DNA from: Prochlorococcus sp. AG-686-P16
GTDB taxonomy: Bacteria; Cyanobacteriota; Cyanobacteriia; PCC-6307; Cyanobiaceae
DNA: 5,467 bases
Direction: 5' to 3'
Assembly (NCBI GenBank): GCA_003208695.1
Contig: QCVY01000050.1
Span: 1 to 5,467, forward strand
Positions 1 to 5,467 of the stretch are shown here, one piece after another. The translations under genes and the position numbers were made by a program. Under the pieces are notes generated by a model. It was given only the letters and a program-made list of their open reading frames with translations. It did not search any database and was not told the origin of the DNA. Numbering within the stretch: position 1 is the stretch's first letter; every line of letters starts with the position of its first letter.

Positions 1-580
1 AGAAAACATAAAAGAATTAGAAGATGCACTTAAAAATGTTCAAGTAGTTATTCATAATCAAGATAACAGAGAACATGATATTTTAGATTCTGATGATTAT
101 TATCAATTTCAAGGTGGAATATCATCAGCAATAAAAAAATTACAAGGCAAATTTCCCGAAATATATCATGGTGATTTATCAAAATATCGTTTATCTAAAA
201 TAAATAAATTAAGCCATGAAATAAATAAGGTTGTTAGGACAAGAGTACTTAATCCAAAATGGATTGATGGTATGAAGGGAAACGGCTATAAAGGTGCTTT
301 TGAGTTTTCTGCAACCCTCGATTATTTATATGCTTATGATGCAACAACAGAGCTTGTATCTGATTGGTGTTATACCCAAATATATGACTCATGGATGTGT
401 GATGAGACCCTTAAAAAGTTTTTTATCGAGAATAATCCATGGGCTTTAAGAGATTTATCACAAAGATTTATTGAGATTATTAATAGACAAATGTGGAATG
501 ATCATACTCCAGAAATATTAGAAAATTTAAAAAATATTGTTAATATTGCTGATGCCAAAATTGAGAAAAACGAATACTAG
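1..580 (+). CDS. cobN: Cobaltochelatase large subunit CobN, C-terminal end (partial)
   Basis: The last 192 residues of a CobN/ChlH-family chelatase subunit, read from base 2 in a frame open to the left edge; the start lies outside the window. In the family, CobN is the large subunit of the ATP-dependent chelatase that inserts cobalt into the corrin ring of (pseudo)cobalamin; in cyanobacteria it is thought to borrow the Mg-chelatase AAA+ subunits ChlI/ChlD. Visible signatures are the HNQDNREHDILDSDDYYQF block followed by QGG (residues 18-39 of the fragment, bases 53-118), then RTRVLNPKWIDGMKGNGYKG near base 240-292, then GAFEFSATLDYLYAYDATTE. The GAFE-ATxDYLxxYDATT stretch and the NPWALRD tail fit CobN better than the Mg-chelatase subunit ChlH, which has a different sequence there. 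An ATG at 272 is internal, not the start. The stop TAG at 578-580 is one base from the stop of the convergent PHP gene. Confidence 0.93.
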   Translation, partial: ENIKELEDALKNVQVVIHNQDNREHDILDSDDYYQFQGGISSAIKKLQGKFPEIYHGDLSKYRLSKINKLSHEINKVVRTRVLNPKWIDGMKGNGYKGAFEFSATLDYLYAYDATTELVSDWCYTQIYDSWMCDETLKKFFIENNPWALRDLSQRFIEIINRQMWNDHTPEILENLKNIVNIADAKIEKNEY

Positions 581-581
581 T

Positions 582-1247
582 TTATCGGCCCAATAATGAA
601 TATCCATGACTATCTGTTCCACAAGTTTTTAGCATATCAAGGCTTTCTGTTAGTTTATTTATCTCTGAACATACAAAATCACTTGCTTGCCATCTTTCCT
701 TTAAATCATAATCGTACCAAACTTCTATCCCATCAACTCCTTGCTTATTAGCTTCAGGGATAAGTTTATAAAAAGGGATTCTGTACCTCGCTGGATGTGC
801 AAGAAAAGATAAACCTCCTGCTAATCTGATTGCCTTTGTTACTGAATTGATGTGTAAATCATTCCCAATTGGGGACTCGCCTTGAATATAAGGTGTTAAA
901 TGAGTACTTTTTATATTTATTCCTAATCCAATAACATGAACTAAGCATCCTAGCAGTAGACAATTTATTTCAATTCCAGAAATCAGGTTAAAAGAATCTG
1001 TGGGATATTTTTCAAGTATATTATTACGTTCAATAAAATCATGTGCTTTAACAGTGTGATGATCTGTTATCGATATAAATTTTAGTTTATTTATAAAGGC
1101 TTGATCTAATAATTGCTCTGGATCAAAGCTACCATCGCTAAATTTCGTATGACAATGAAAATTCACTACATCTGGACAGCTTTCTTTATTTATATTTGCT
1201 GTAATTTTAATTAAATCTTGCTTATCCATTCTTAAGAGATTCTTCAT
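582..1247 (-). CDS. PHP-domain metal-dependent phosphoesterase (COG0613-like)
   Basis: A small PHP-fold protein of about 221 residues, expected to be a cytoplasmic metal-dependent phosphoesterase; the substrate is unknown. Counting from the longest possible start (1268), the expected metal-binding blocks appear in order: HCH at 38-40 with FSDGS, ITDHHT at 67-72, GIEIN at 98-102, HVIGLG at 111-116, LAHPARY at 157-162, GIEVWY at 180-185 and a C-terminal GTDSHG at 217-222. All likely ligands (H38, H40, D69, H71, E100, H111, H158, D219, H221) are present, so it should be active. It resembles the RNase AM/YciV group (COG0613) but is shorter, so RNase or nucleotidase activity is only a guess. Start codons are possible at 1268, 1247 and 1229; 1247 is chosen because AGAAG lies 5 nt upstream. 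All three overlap the end of hemJ, so translation is probably coupled. It is the last gene of the minus-strand block. Confidence 0.85.
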   Translation of the reverse strand: MKNLLRMDKQDLIKITANINKESCPDVVNFHCHTKFSDGSFDPEQLLDQAFINKLKFISITDHHTVKAHDFIERNNILEKYPTDSFNLISGIEINCLLLGCLVHVIGLGINIKSTHLTPYIQGESPIGNDLHINSVTKAIRLAGGLSFLAHPARYRIPFYKLIPEANKQGVDGIEVWYDYDLKERWQASDFVCSEINKLTESLDMLKTCGTDSHGYSLLGR

Positions 1248-1821
1248 TTTTTCTTCTGATCTTTGCATATAGTTGAATAGATATAAGCATAAATATTATT
1301 AGTCCAAATACACTCCATGTCGCAATACTGGTAGGAAAATTATTTTTAAAAATAACTAATAGGACAATTACAAATAATAATAATGTAGGTAATTCATTTA
1401 ATAATCTAAGGTTTTTTGCAGATATTTTTGAAGTACCATTTTTTAATGAGTTCATTATTTTATAACAATAAACATGATAAATAACTAAGCCCAAAACAAA
1501 AGAAATTTTTATCTGAAGCCATTTTTCACTTAGCCATCCAGGTTGCATAATGACTAAACAGATAGCCATACTTAAAGCCAGTATCATTCCTGGTGTAGTA
1601 ATAATATTTGCAAGCCTTGTTTCCATTAAGGAATATTGATCATTAAAAGCAATCTTCAGATCATCTTGCATGGTTCTTGACTCTTCATGATATATAAAAA
1701 GCCTAACTAAATAAAAAAGGCCAGAAAACCATACAATTACACCAATGATGTGAAGAGACTTAAACCATAAATATGCTTCAGATGACAAATTAATAAAATA
1801 TAATTCATAAACTATTACCAA
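1222..1821 (-). CDS. hemJ: HemJ protoporphyrinogen IX oxidase, integral membrane
   Basis: A hydrophobic 199-residue protein of the HemJ/COG1981 family, the heme-binding membrane enzyme that oxidises protoporphyrinogen IX to protoporphyrin IX, the common precursor of heme and chlorophyll. Synechocystis Slr1790 is the characterised cyanobacterial member, and the sequence follows it closely as I remember it. Visible features are WFKSLHIIGVIVWFSGLFYL in the first membrane segment (19-38) with the conserved H24, then VRLFIYH (39-45), ITTPGM (74-79), WLQIK (101-105), H116 in the third segment and LNELPTLLL (140-149). There are about five membrane segments (roughly 17-40, 72-92, 104-122, 144-160, 167-187) and a basic tail. 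The open frame starts with TTG at 1821 and no in-frame ATG precedes the first membrane segment; a second TTG at 1788 gives MSSEAYLWFKSLH, which matches the Slr1790 N-terminus better in length. Neither has a clear Shine-Dalgarno. The gene sits 55 nt after uvrC and overlaps the PHP gene. Confidence 0.88.
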   Translation of the reverse strand: MVIVYELYFINLSSEAYLWFKSLHIIGVIVWFSGLFYLVRLFIYHEESRTMQDDLKIAFNDQYSLMETRLANIITTPGMILALSMAICLVIMQPGWLSEKWLQIKISFVLGLVIYHVYCYKIMNSLKNGTSKISAKNLRLLNELPTLLLFVIVLLVIFKNNFPTSIATWSVFGLIIFMLISIQLYAKIRRKNEESLKNG

Positions 1822-1870
1822 TATAAATACTTATTTAATAGTGACTTATTTTAAATATATAAAAATTAAT

Positions 1871-1907
1871 CAATATTTATAACTCATTAAAGTAATTATA
1901 AATATCA
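1871..1907 (-). terminator. AT-only hairpin across the uvrC stop codon, possible weak terminator
   Basis: Perfect 10-bp inverted repeat: ATATTTATAA at 1873-1882 against TTATAAATAT at 1896-1905. On the minus-strand transcript, G-U pairs and one more U-A pair extend the stem to about 14 bp with a 9-nt loop. It includes the uvrC stop codon (1879-1877). A U5 run follows several bases downstream (minus-strand reading of 1861-1865), not directly after the stem. The stem has no G-C pairs, so it is far from a canonical intrinsic terminator; it could be partial termination, a 3'-end stabiliser, or chance in AT-rich DNA. Confidence 0.3.
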
Positions 1908-3847
1908 TTTGCTGAATGTTCACCAAGACCTTTAACTTTTGAAAGTTCCTCTTTGCTTGCAATTCTAATTGCATCTATTGAATTAAAATGGTCAAGCAAA
2001 TCTTTAATGCGTGAAGGTCCTAAACCTGGTATTTGAGATAATTGAGATCTATTCATTCGAGAAGATCTTTTATTTCTATGAAATGATAATGCAAATCTAT
2101 GTGCTTCATCTCTTATTCTTCGAAGTAGTAGAAGCCCTTTTTGATTTTGGTCTGTATCAAGGGGATTTGAGAAGCCAGGAATGAATATTTCTTCATTTTT
2201 TTTTGCTAAAGAACATATACTAACTTCTTCTTGTAGATCTAATTCTGTTAAGGCCTTCAATGCTGCATTTAATTGTCCTTTTCCACCATCAATCATAATC
2301 AAATCCGGCCAATCTGTTAGAAGATCATTTTCTAATGCACTTTTTTTCTTATCTTGTAAAGAACTAATATCTCCACCATCAATTTTAAATTTTGACCATT
2401 TTTTAAATCTTCTGTATATGACCTCATAAATTGAGGCATAATCATCGCTATGTCCAATAAATATATTGGGATCTTTAATCTTGTATTTTCTATAATTTTG
2501 TTTCGATGGAATACCATCTATAAAGACTACTTGTGATGCTACAGGGTCCGTTCCTTGTATATGACTAATATCATATCCTTCAATTCTTTTAGGCTGCTTA
2601 GTTAATTCAAGTATTTGAGTTAAGTCTTCTATTGAAGATTCATTATCTTGAATTCCATTTAATATCCTATCTAATTCTAATTTTGCATTTTTTAAAACCA
2701 TTTCAACGGTTTCAAACTTTTTATTTCTTTTTGGGGTAATTAACTTAACCTTTTTCTTACTTAATTCACTTAACCATTCTTCAATTGTTTTATGTTTTTG
2801 AAGATTAAATTGCAATAAAATTTCTGATGGTATTTCAACTCCTTCAACATTAATATAGTGCTCTTCTAATACTCTTTGTAATATCTCTTTCTCATCCTTA
2901 TTATTAATTTTTTGTGAATATCCAATCCTTCCTATCAATTTACCAGACCTCATTTGAAAAATTTGAATACTAGAGACGTCATTTTCAGAAACAATGCCAA
3001 AAATATCTCTATTAATTGAAGAGTCTGGTATCGATATTTTTTGAGATTCGGTTAATAATTTTAAACCTAAAATTTGATCTCTTATTTTAGCAGCATTTTC
3101 AAATTCTAAATCATTGGAATACTGATTCATTTTTCGTTCTAAAAAAACTTCTAGATCATCGTTCCTTCCTTGAAAAATCATAGATACTTGCTTCATAGTT
3201 TTTTTATAATCTTCTGAGGATATTATTTCTTGACAAACACCTGGACATCTCCCAATAGAATAATTTAAGCAAGTTCTATCTTTATATACTGGACGAGGTC
3301 TTTGTCTTAATGGAAATATTTTTTTAATGATAAATAATGTTTTTCTTAATAATCCAACATCAACATAAGGTCCATAATATCTATCAAAATTATTTCTATT
3401 TCTCCTTTTTCTTGTTATGAAAATTCTTGGATATTGTTCACTCCATGTAATGCAAAGATATGGATATTTTTTATCATCTTTTAATAAAATATTAAAATAC
3501 GGTTTATTAGTTTTAATTAAATTTGATTCTAAATTTAATGCTTCATACTCACTATCGGTAACTATAATTTCAATTTCAGTTATTTGTCTAACCATTAAAC
3601 TTAATCTAGGAGAAAGTTCAGCATAATTATTGAAATAACTACTGACCCTGTTTCTTAGTGTTTTAGATTTGCCTATATAAAGTAAGTTATTTTCAATATC
3701 CTTAAATAGATAACAACCAGAAGACTTAGGTATTTCAGATAGTCTTGATTTTAATAATTCCTTATTTTTAACAAGTTTATATTCAATTTTAAAATTATAT
3801 TTTTTATCTAATAATTTAGTAGAAAAATTAGTTGAATGATTATTCAT
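1877..3847 (-). CDS. uvrC: Excinuclease ABC subunit C (UvrC)
   Basis: Full-length UvrC of 656 residues, the dual-incision nuclease of UvrABC nucleotide excision repair, which cuts on both sides of a UvrB-marked lesion. Domains in order: GIY-YIG nuclease for the 3' cut at about 42-120 (GCY 44-46, YIG 57-59, R65, EALNLESNLIK 102-112 with the likely metal ligand E107); a Cys segment CLNYSIGRCPGVC at 193-205; a UVR/UvrB-interacting helix pair at about 230-265; an RNase H-like 5' nuclease at about 380-590 with the expected triad D426 (YDISH), D520 (IDGGKGQ) and H583 (DEAHRFA); and a C-terminal (HhH)2 DNA-binding region at about 601-656. All catalytic residues are present. Compared with E. coli UvrC it has an N-terminal extension of about 30 residues. 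Only three cysteines remain in the cluster segment; R183 sits where E. coli has its first one. The start ATG lies 9 nt after the flavin-reductase stop, with GGAGG 13 nt upstream, indicating co-transcription. Confidence 0.97.
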   Translation of the reverse strand: MNNHSTNFSTKLLDKKYNFKIEYKLVKNKELLKSRLSEIPKSSGCYLFKDIENNLLYIGKSKTLRNRVSSYFNNYAELSPRLSLMVRQITEIEIIVTDSEYEALNLESNLIKTNKPYFNILLKDDKKYPYLCITWSEQYPRIFITRKRRNRNNFDRYYGPYVDVGLLRKTLFIIKKIFPLRQRPRPVYKDRTCLNYSIGRCPGVCQEIISSEDYKKTMKQVSMIFQGRNDDLEVFLERKMNQYSNDLEFENAAKIRDQILGLKLLTESQKISIPDSSINRDIFGIVSENDVSSIQIFQMRSGKLIGRIGYSQKINNKDEKEILQRVLEEHYINVEGVEIPSEILLQFNLQKHKTIEEWLSELSKKKVKLITPKRNKKFETVEMVLKNAKLELDRILNGIQDNESSIEDLTQILELTKQPKRIEGYDISHIQGTDPVASQVVFIDGIPSKQNYRKYKIKDPNIFIGHSDDYASIYEVIYRRFKKWSKFKIDGGDISSLQDKKKSALENDLLTDWPDLIMIDGGKGQLNAALKALTELDLQEEVSICSLAKKNEEIFIPGFSNPLDTDQNQKGLLLLRRIRDEAHRFALSFHRNKRSSRMNRSQLSQIPGLGPSRIKDLLDHFNSIDAIRIASKEELSKVKGLGEHSANDIYNYFNEL

Positions 3848-3856
3848 CTATAATTT

Positions 3857-4345
3857 CTAACCTCCATAATTCCATCCCGTGCTATCTAAATTTAATGAGT
3901 CAACATCATTATTTAAATATGCAGATAAAACCTCACCAACGAATACTGTATGATCACCATACATAACATTACCTACAACCTTACATTCGACACCACCAAC
4001 ACTATCAACCAATATTGGTAAGCCAAATTCTCCTAAATTAAATTCTACAGATTCAAATCTTCCCCCAAGGGCTTTTTGTGGTTTAAAAAAAACGGCGGCT
4101 AAATCCTTTTGATCGCTTTTCAGAACATTTAAAGAAAACTTTCCAGTATTTTTAATTATTTCATGACTTGATCCTTCAGCTCTAACTGCCATAACGACTA
4201 GGGGAGGGGTAAAGGAACCTTGTGTAACCCAACTAGCAGTAAACCCATTTACTTCATTTTTCTCATCATCTTTTACTCCGCAAATAAACAATCCATGTGG
4301 GATTTTCCTTAATAAGATTTTTTTTGCTTCAAGATTTAATGTCAT
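3857..4345 (-). CDS. Flavin-reductase-like FMN-binding protein
   Basis: A 162-residue stand-alone protein of the flavin reductase-like domain family (FMN-binding split barrel). Members bind FMN and either reduce flavin with NAD(P)H or act as flavoprotein electron carriers; the same domain forms the C-terminal part of cyanobacterial flavodiiron proteins. Visible motifs are IPHGLFICGV (15-24), GFTASWVTQGSFTPPLVVMA (34-53, the FMN-binding strand-loop), GKFSLNVL (68-75), GDHTVFVGEV (130-139) and a TGWNYGG tail (156-162). There are no membrane segments and no other domain. The frame can be extended to a TTG at 4378, but the ATG at 4345 is preferred: the extra 11 residues (MVKIRVLVKLI) look like translated upstream region and the fold begins soon after this ATG. 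No clear Shine-Dalgarno is visible. It is the first gene of the minus-strand block, 9 nt before uvrC, and divergent from coaD. The actual substrate and partner are unknown. Confidence 0.88.
   Translation of the reverse strand: MTLNLEAKKILLRKIPHGLFICGVKDDEKNEVNGFTASWVTQGSFTPPLVVMAVRAEGSSHEIIKNTGKFSLNVLKSDQKDLAAVFFKPQKALGGRFESVEFNLGEFGLPILVDSVGGVECKVVGNVMYGDHTVFVGEVLSAYLNNDVDSLNLDSTGWNYGG
3861..3865 (-). promoter_or_regulatory. Shine-Dalgarno GGAGG for uvrC, long spacer
   Basis: The minus strand reads GGAGG ending 13 nt before the uvrC ATG, embedded in the last Gly-Gly codons of the flavin-reductase gene (Y-G-G-stop). It is the strongest anti-16S match near any start in this window, but the spacer is longer than the usual 5-9 nt. 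It may support coupled translation of uvrC, or may simply be two glycine codons. Confidence 0.4.
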
Positions 4346-4367
4346 AATTAATTTAACTAATACTCTT

Positions 4368-4373
4368 ATTTTA
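4368..4373 (-). promoter_or_regulatory. Possible -10 box for the flavin reductase-uvrC block
   Basis: TAAAAT on the minus strand, 22 nt before the ATG at 4345, matches five of six bases of TATAAT and would give a leader of about 15 nt. No good -35 box is visible at the right distance, and such hexamers are common in DNA this rich in A and T. It is the only region upstream of the minus-strand block that is not coding. Confidence 0.22.
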
Positions 4374-4379
4374 ACCAAA

Positions 4380-4385
4380 TATACT
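4380..4385 (+). promoter_or_regulatory. Possible -10 box for coaD
   Basis: TATACT (five of six matches to TATAAT) lies 19 nt before the coaD ATG and would give a leader of about 12 nt. A rival is CATAAT at 4393-4398 with a weak -35 TTAACC at 4371-4376 (16-nt spacer); that would place transcription start on or next to the ATG, i.e. a leaderless message. No Shine-Dalgarno is visible upstream of coaD, consistent with a very short leader. Both are weak calls in AT-rich DNA. Confidence 0.28.
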
Positions 4386-4391
4386 TTCTAA

Positions 4392-4408
4392 TCATAATTA
4401 AATTATGA
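4392..4408. repeat. Perfect 17-bp palindrome over the coaD start codon
   Basis: TCATAATT-A-AATTATGA has 8-bp arms around a single central base; its right arm contains the coaD ATG (4405-4407). The left part, TCATAATTAA, recurs exactly 50 bp upstream at 4342-4351, where its complement contains the ATG of the divergent flavin-reductase gene. It could be an operator half-site repeat controlling both genes, or chance similarity of two AT-rich start contexts. Confidence 0.45.
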
Positions 4409-4884
4409 AAATACTTTACCCTGGTACATTTGATCCTTTAACAAATGGACATCTAGATTTAATACAACGAGCTGAAAAATTATTTGGAAATGTTGTTGTT
4501 GCTATTTTGGAAAATACTAATAAAAAACCAACCTTTGATCTTAGTAAGCGAATACTACAAATAAACAATTCTACATCTCATCTATTAAATATTAGTGTTA
4601 TTACCTATGAGGGTCTCACAGTAGATTGTGCAAAAGACGTTAACGCAAATCTAATATTAAGAGGACTAAGAGCTATGAGTGATTTTGAATATGAACTTCA
4701 AATAGCACATACAAATAAATCTCTTAATAGTGAAATAGAAACGGTTTTCCTTTCTACTAATACAAATTTTAGTTTTTTAAGTAGTTCCTTGGTTAAAGAA
4801 GTTGCTAAATTTGGAGGTGAAATAAGCCATATGGTACCTGGTTCCGTAGAAAGAGATCTAAAGGAATATTTCCAAAAAGATTAA
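4405..4884 (+). CDS. coaD: Phosphopantetheine adenylyltransferase
   Basis: A complete 159-residue CoaD, the usual length for the bacterial family. It catalyses the fourth step of coenzyme A synthesis, transferring AMP from ATP to 4'-phosphopantetheine to give dephospho-CoA plus pyrophosphate, in the cytoplasm as a hexamer. It is a nucleotidyltransferase of the (H/T)xGH superfamily: YPGTFDPLTNGH at 5-16 carries the ATP-binding GTFDP and the TNGH signature with catalytic H16; LRGLRAMSDFEYE at 85-97 holds the conserved Arg (R88) and the substrate-binding loop; FLSSSLVKEVAKFGG at 124-138 is the second nucleotide-binding motif (ISSTxxKE in most homologues). The ATG follows an AT-rich gap with no Shine-Dalgarno. 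It is the only complete plus-strand gene here, divergent from the flavin-reductase gene and convergent with dacB, whose stop it overlaps by four bases (TTAA, 4881-4884). No sign of damage. Confidence 0.97.
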   Translation: MKILYPGTFDPLTNGHLDLIQRAEKLFGNVVVAILENTNKKPTFDLSKRILQINNSTSHLLNISVITYEGLTVDCAKDVNANLILRGLRAMSDFEYELQIAHTNKSLNSEIETVFLSTNTNFSFLSSSLVKEVAKFGGEISHMVPGSVERDLKEYFQKD

Positions 4885-5467
4885 ATACATCCTTCCAATT
4901 TATATATATTTTTTAATAGATTAAATATCTTATTCCTATCTATATTTTCTGAGTTCTGAATAATACTTATAACTAGTGGTTTATTATCCTTATATAAATA
5001 TCCTGATAACGCAAATACGTTTGATAAAGTACCTGTTTTACCAAAAAACTTACCTTGTAATTCTGAATTTGGGAATATATTAGCCAAAGTACCTCTTACC
5101 CCAATAATTGAAAGTGATGAATGGAAGGTACTAAAGTTTTGTGAATATTTCATCTTATTCAAAAATTCTGATATTAATTTGGTTGTTACTCGATTGTTTC
5201 TTGAAAGTCCACTTGCATCTGAAAAAGTTGAATTATCTACGTTTAATCCTCTATTTTTCAACCAAAATTTTAACTTAATATAATTATTATCATTCCAGGA
5301 ATTTGATGCATTTTTAAAAAGTGATTCTGCAGTAAAGTTATGGCTTTCGGAATTAGCTAATGTCATTAATGACAGTAATGGATTAGAAGGAATTGTCTGC
5401 AATTCAATTGAAGATTTCAAATAATATTTTTCAGAGTTATCTACAATGTTTATATTTATTGAGGCAT
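4881..5467 (-). CDS. dacB: D-alanyl-D-alanine carboxypeptidase, PBP4/S13 family, C-terminal part (partial)
   Basis: The last 194 residues of a DacB-like penicillin-binding protein; the frame stays open to the right edge, so the start, any signal peptide and the SxxK nucleophile motif are outside the window. A TTG at 5420 is internal. Family members act in the periplasm as D,D-carboxypeptidases/endopeptidases that trim or cut peptidoglycan cross-links. Two of the three active-site motifs are visible: SHN (the SxN motif, bases 5345-5337) in NSESHNFTAESLFK, and KTG (bases 5039-5031) in GKFFGKTGTLSNVFALSGYL. Between them FSDASGLSRNNRVTT is typical of the family. The C-terminus ends shortly after the last core strand (PLVISIIQNS), with no extra domain. 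The stop (4883-4881) overlaps the coaD stop tail to tail. Confidence 0.92.
   Translation of the reverse strand, partial: ASININIVDNSEKYYLKSSIELQTIPSNPLLSLMTLANSESHNFTAESLFKNASNSWNDNNYIKLKFWLKNRGLNVDNSTFSDASGLSRNNRVTTKLISEFLNKMKYSQNFSTFHSSLSIIGVRGTLANIFPNSELQGKFFGKTGTLSNVFALSGYLYKDNKPLVISIIQNSENIDRNKIFNLLKNIYKLEGCI

Noticed and set aside
1..580. Mg-chelatase subunit ChlH as the identity of the left-edge gene
   Set aside because: ChlH shares the EHDILDSDDYYQF-type block, but the GAFEFSATLDYLYAYDATTE stretch and the short NPWALRD tail match CobN.
2181..2429. Plus-strand open frame of 82 codons inside uvrC
   Set aside because: It lies antisense to the conserved UvrC nuclease domain, has no recognisable motif and is rich in Ser/Phe as expected from the complement of Lys/Glu codons.
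2332..2517. Minus-strand 61-codon frame inside uvrC in another frame
   Set aside because: It overlaps the conserved UvrC reading frame and shows no domain, start context or independent support.
3417..3626. Plus-strand 69-codon frame antisense to the GIY-YIG region of uvrC
   Set aside because: Shadow of a conserved coding region; its hydrophobic look comes from complementing charged codons.
4346..4378. Extended N-terminus of the flavin-reductase protein from TTG at 4378
   Set aside because: The 11 extra residues are not part of the fold and overlap the likely promoter; the ATG at 4345 gives a normal family start.
4863..4872. GGAATATTTCC hairpin near the coaD end as a terminator
   Set aside because: Only a 4-bp stem with a 3-nt loop, inside coaD codons, with no U-tract on the plus strand and only three U on the minus strand.
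4879..4927. Direct repeat GATTAAATA at 4879-4887 and 4919-4927
   Set aside because: Nine AT-rich bases within the coaD/dacB ends; expected by chance at this composition.
1..5467. CRISPR arrays, tRNA/rRNA genes, insertion sequences or phage genes
   Set aside because: No regularly spaced repeats, RNA gene signatures, transposase motifs or terminal repeats were seen; nearly all bases belong to recognisable housekeeping genes.

Overview
The window looks like an ordinary core-genome segment of a marine picocyanobacterium, most likely a high-light-adapted Prochlorococcus. The basis is the very AT-rich sequence, with A/T-ended codons throughout, very short or negative intergenic spaces, and the gene set: a CobN-type chelatase subunit, a cyanobacterial-type HemJ, UvrC with the cyanobacterial Cys segment, a stand-alone flavin-reductase-fold protein, CoaD and a DacB-like carboxypeptidase. 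The assignment rests on reading the proteins by eye, not on a database search.

Layout. The 3' end of cobN (cobaltochelatase large subunit) enters on the + strand and stops at 580. One base later comes the tail of a minus-strand block, read right to left: a flavin-reductase-like protein (4345-3857), uvrC (3847-1877), hemJ (1821-1222) and a PHP-domain phosphoesterase (about 1247-582). Spacing in this block is 9 nt, 55 nt and then an overlap, so it is probably one transcription unit, possibly interrupted by an AT-only hairpin at the end of uvrC. Divergent from it is coaD (4405-4884, +). The coaD stop overlaps the stop of a convergent minus-strand dacB-type gene, whose 5' part, including the SxxK active-site motif, lies beyond the right edge.

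Functions. cobN (corrinoid cobalt insertion) and hemJ (protoporphyrinogen IX oxidation, on the way to heme and chlorophyll) both belong to tetrapyrrole metabolism but lie on opposite strands. uvrC is nucleotide excision repair, coaD is coenzyme A synthesis and dacB is peptidoglycan maturation. The grouping looks like compact housekeeping packing rather than one pathway.

I see no mobile element, CRISPR array, tRNA/rRNA, phage or toxin gene, and no convincing undescribed system. The points worth a second look are small: a UvrC lacking one of the four Cys positions used for the Fe-S cluster in E. coli, a perfect 17-bp palindrome over the coaD start codon, an AT-only hairpin spanning the uvrC stop, tail-to-tail genes with no room for separate terminators, and several uncertain starts. 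Genes cover nearly everything; the only gaps are about 55-60 bp.
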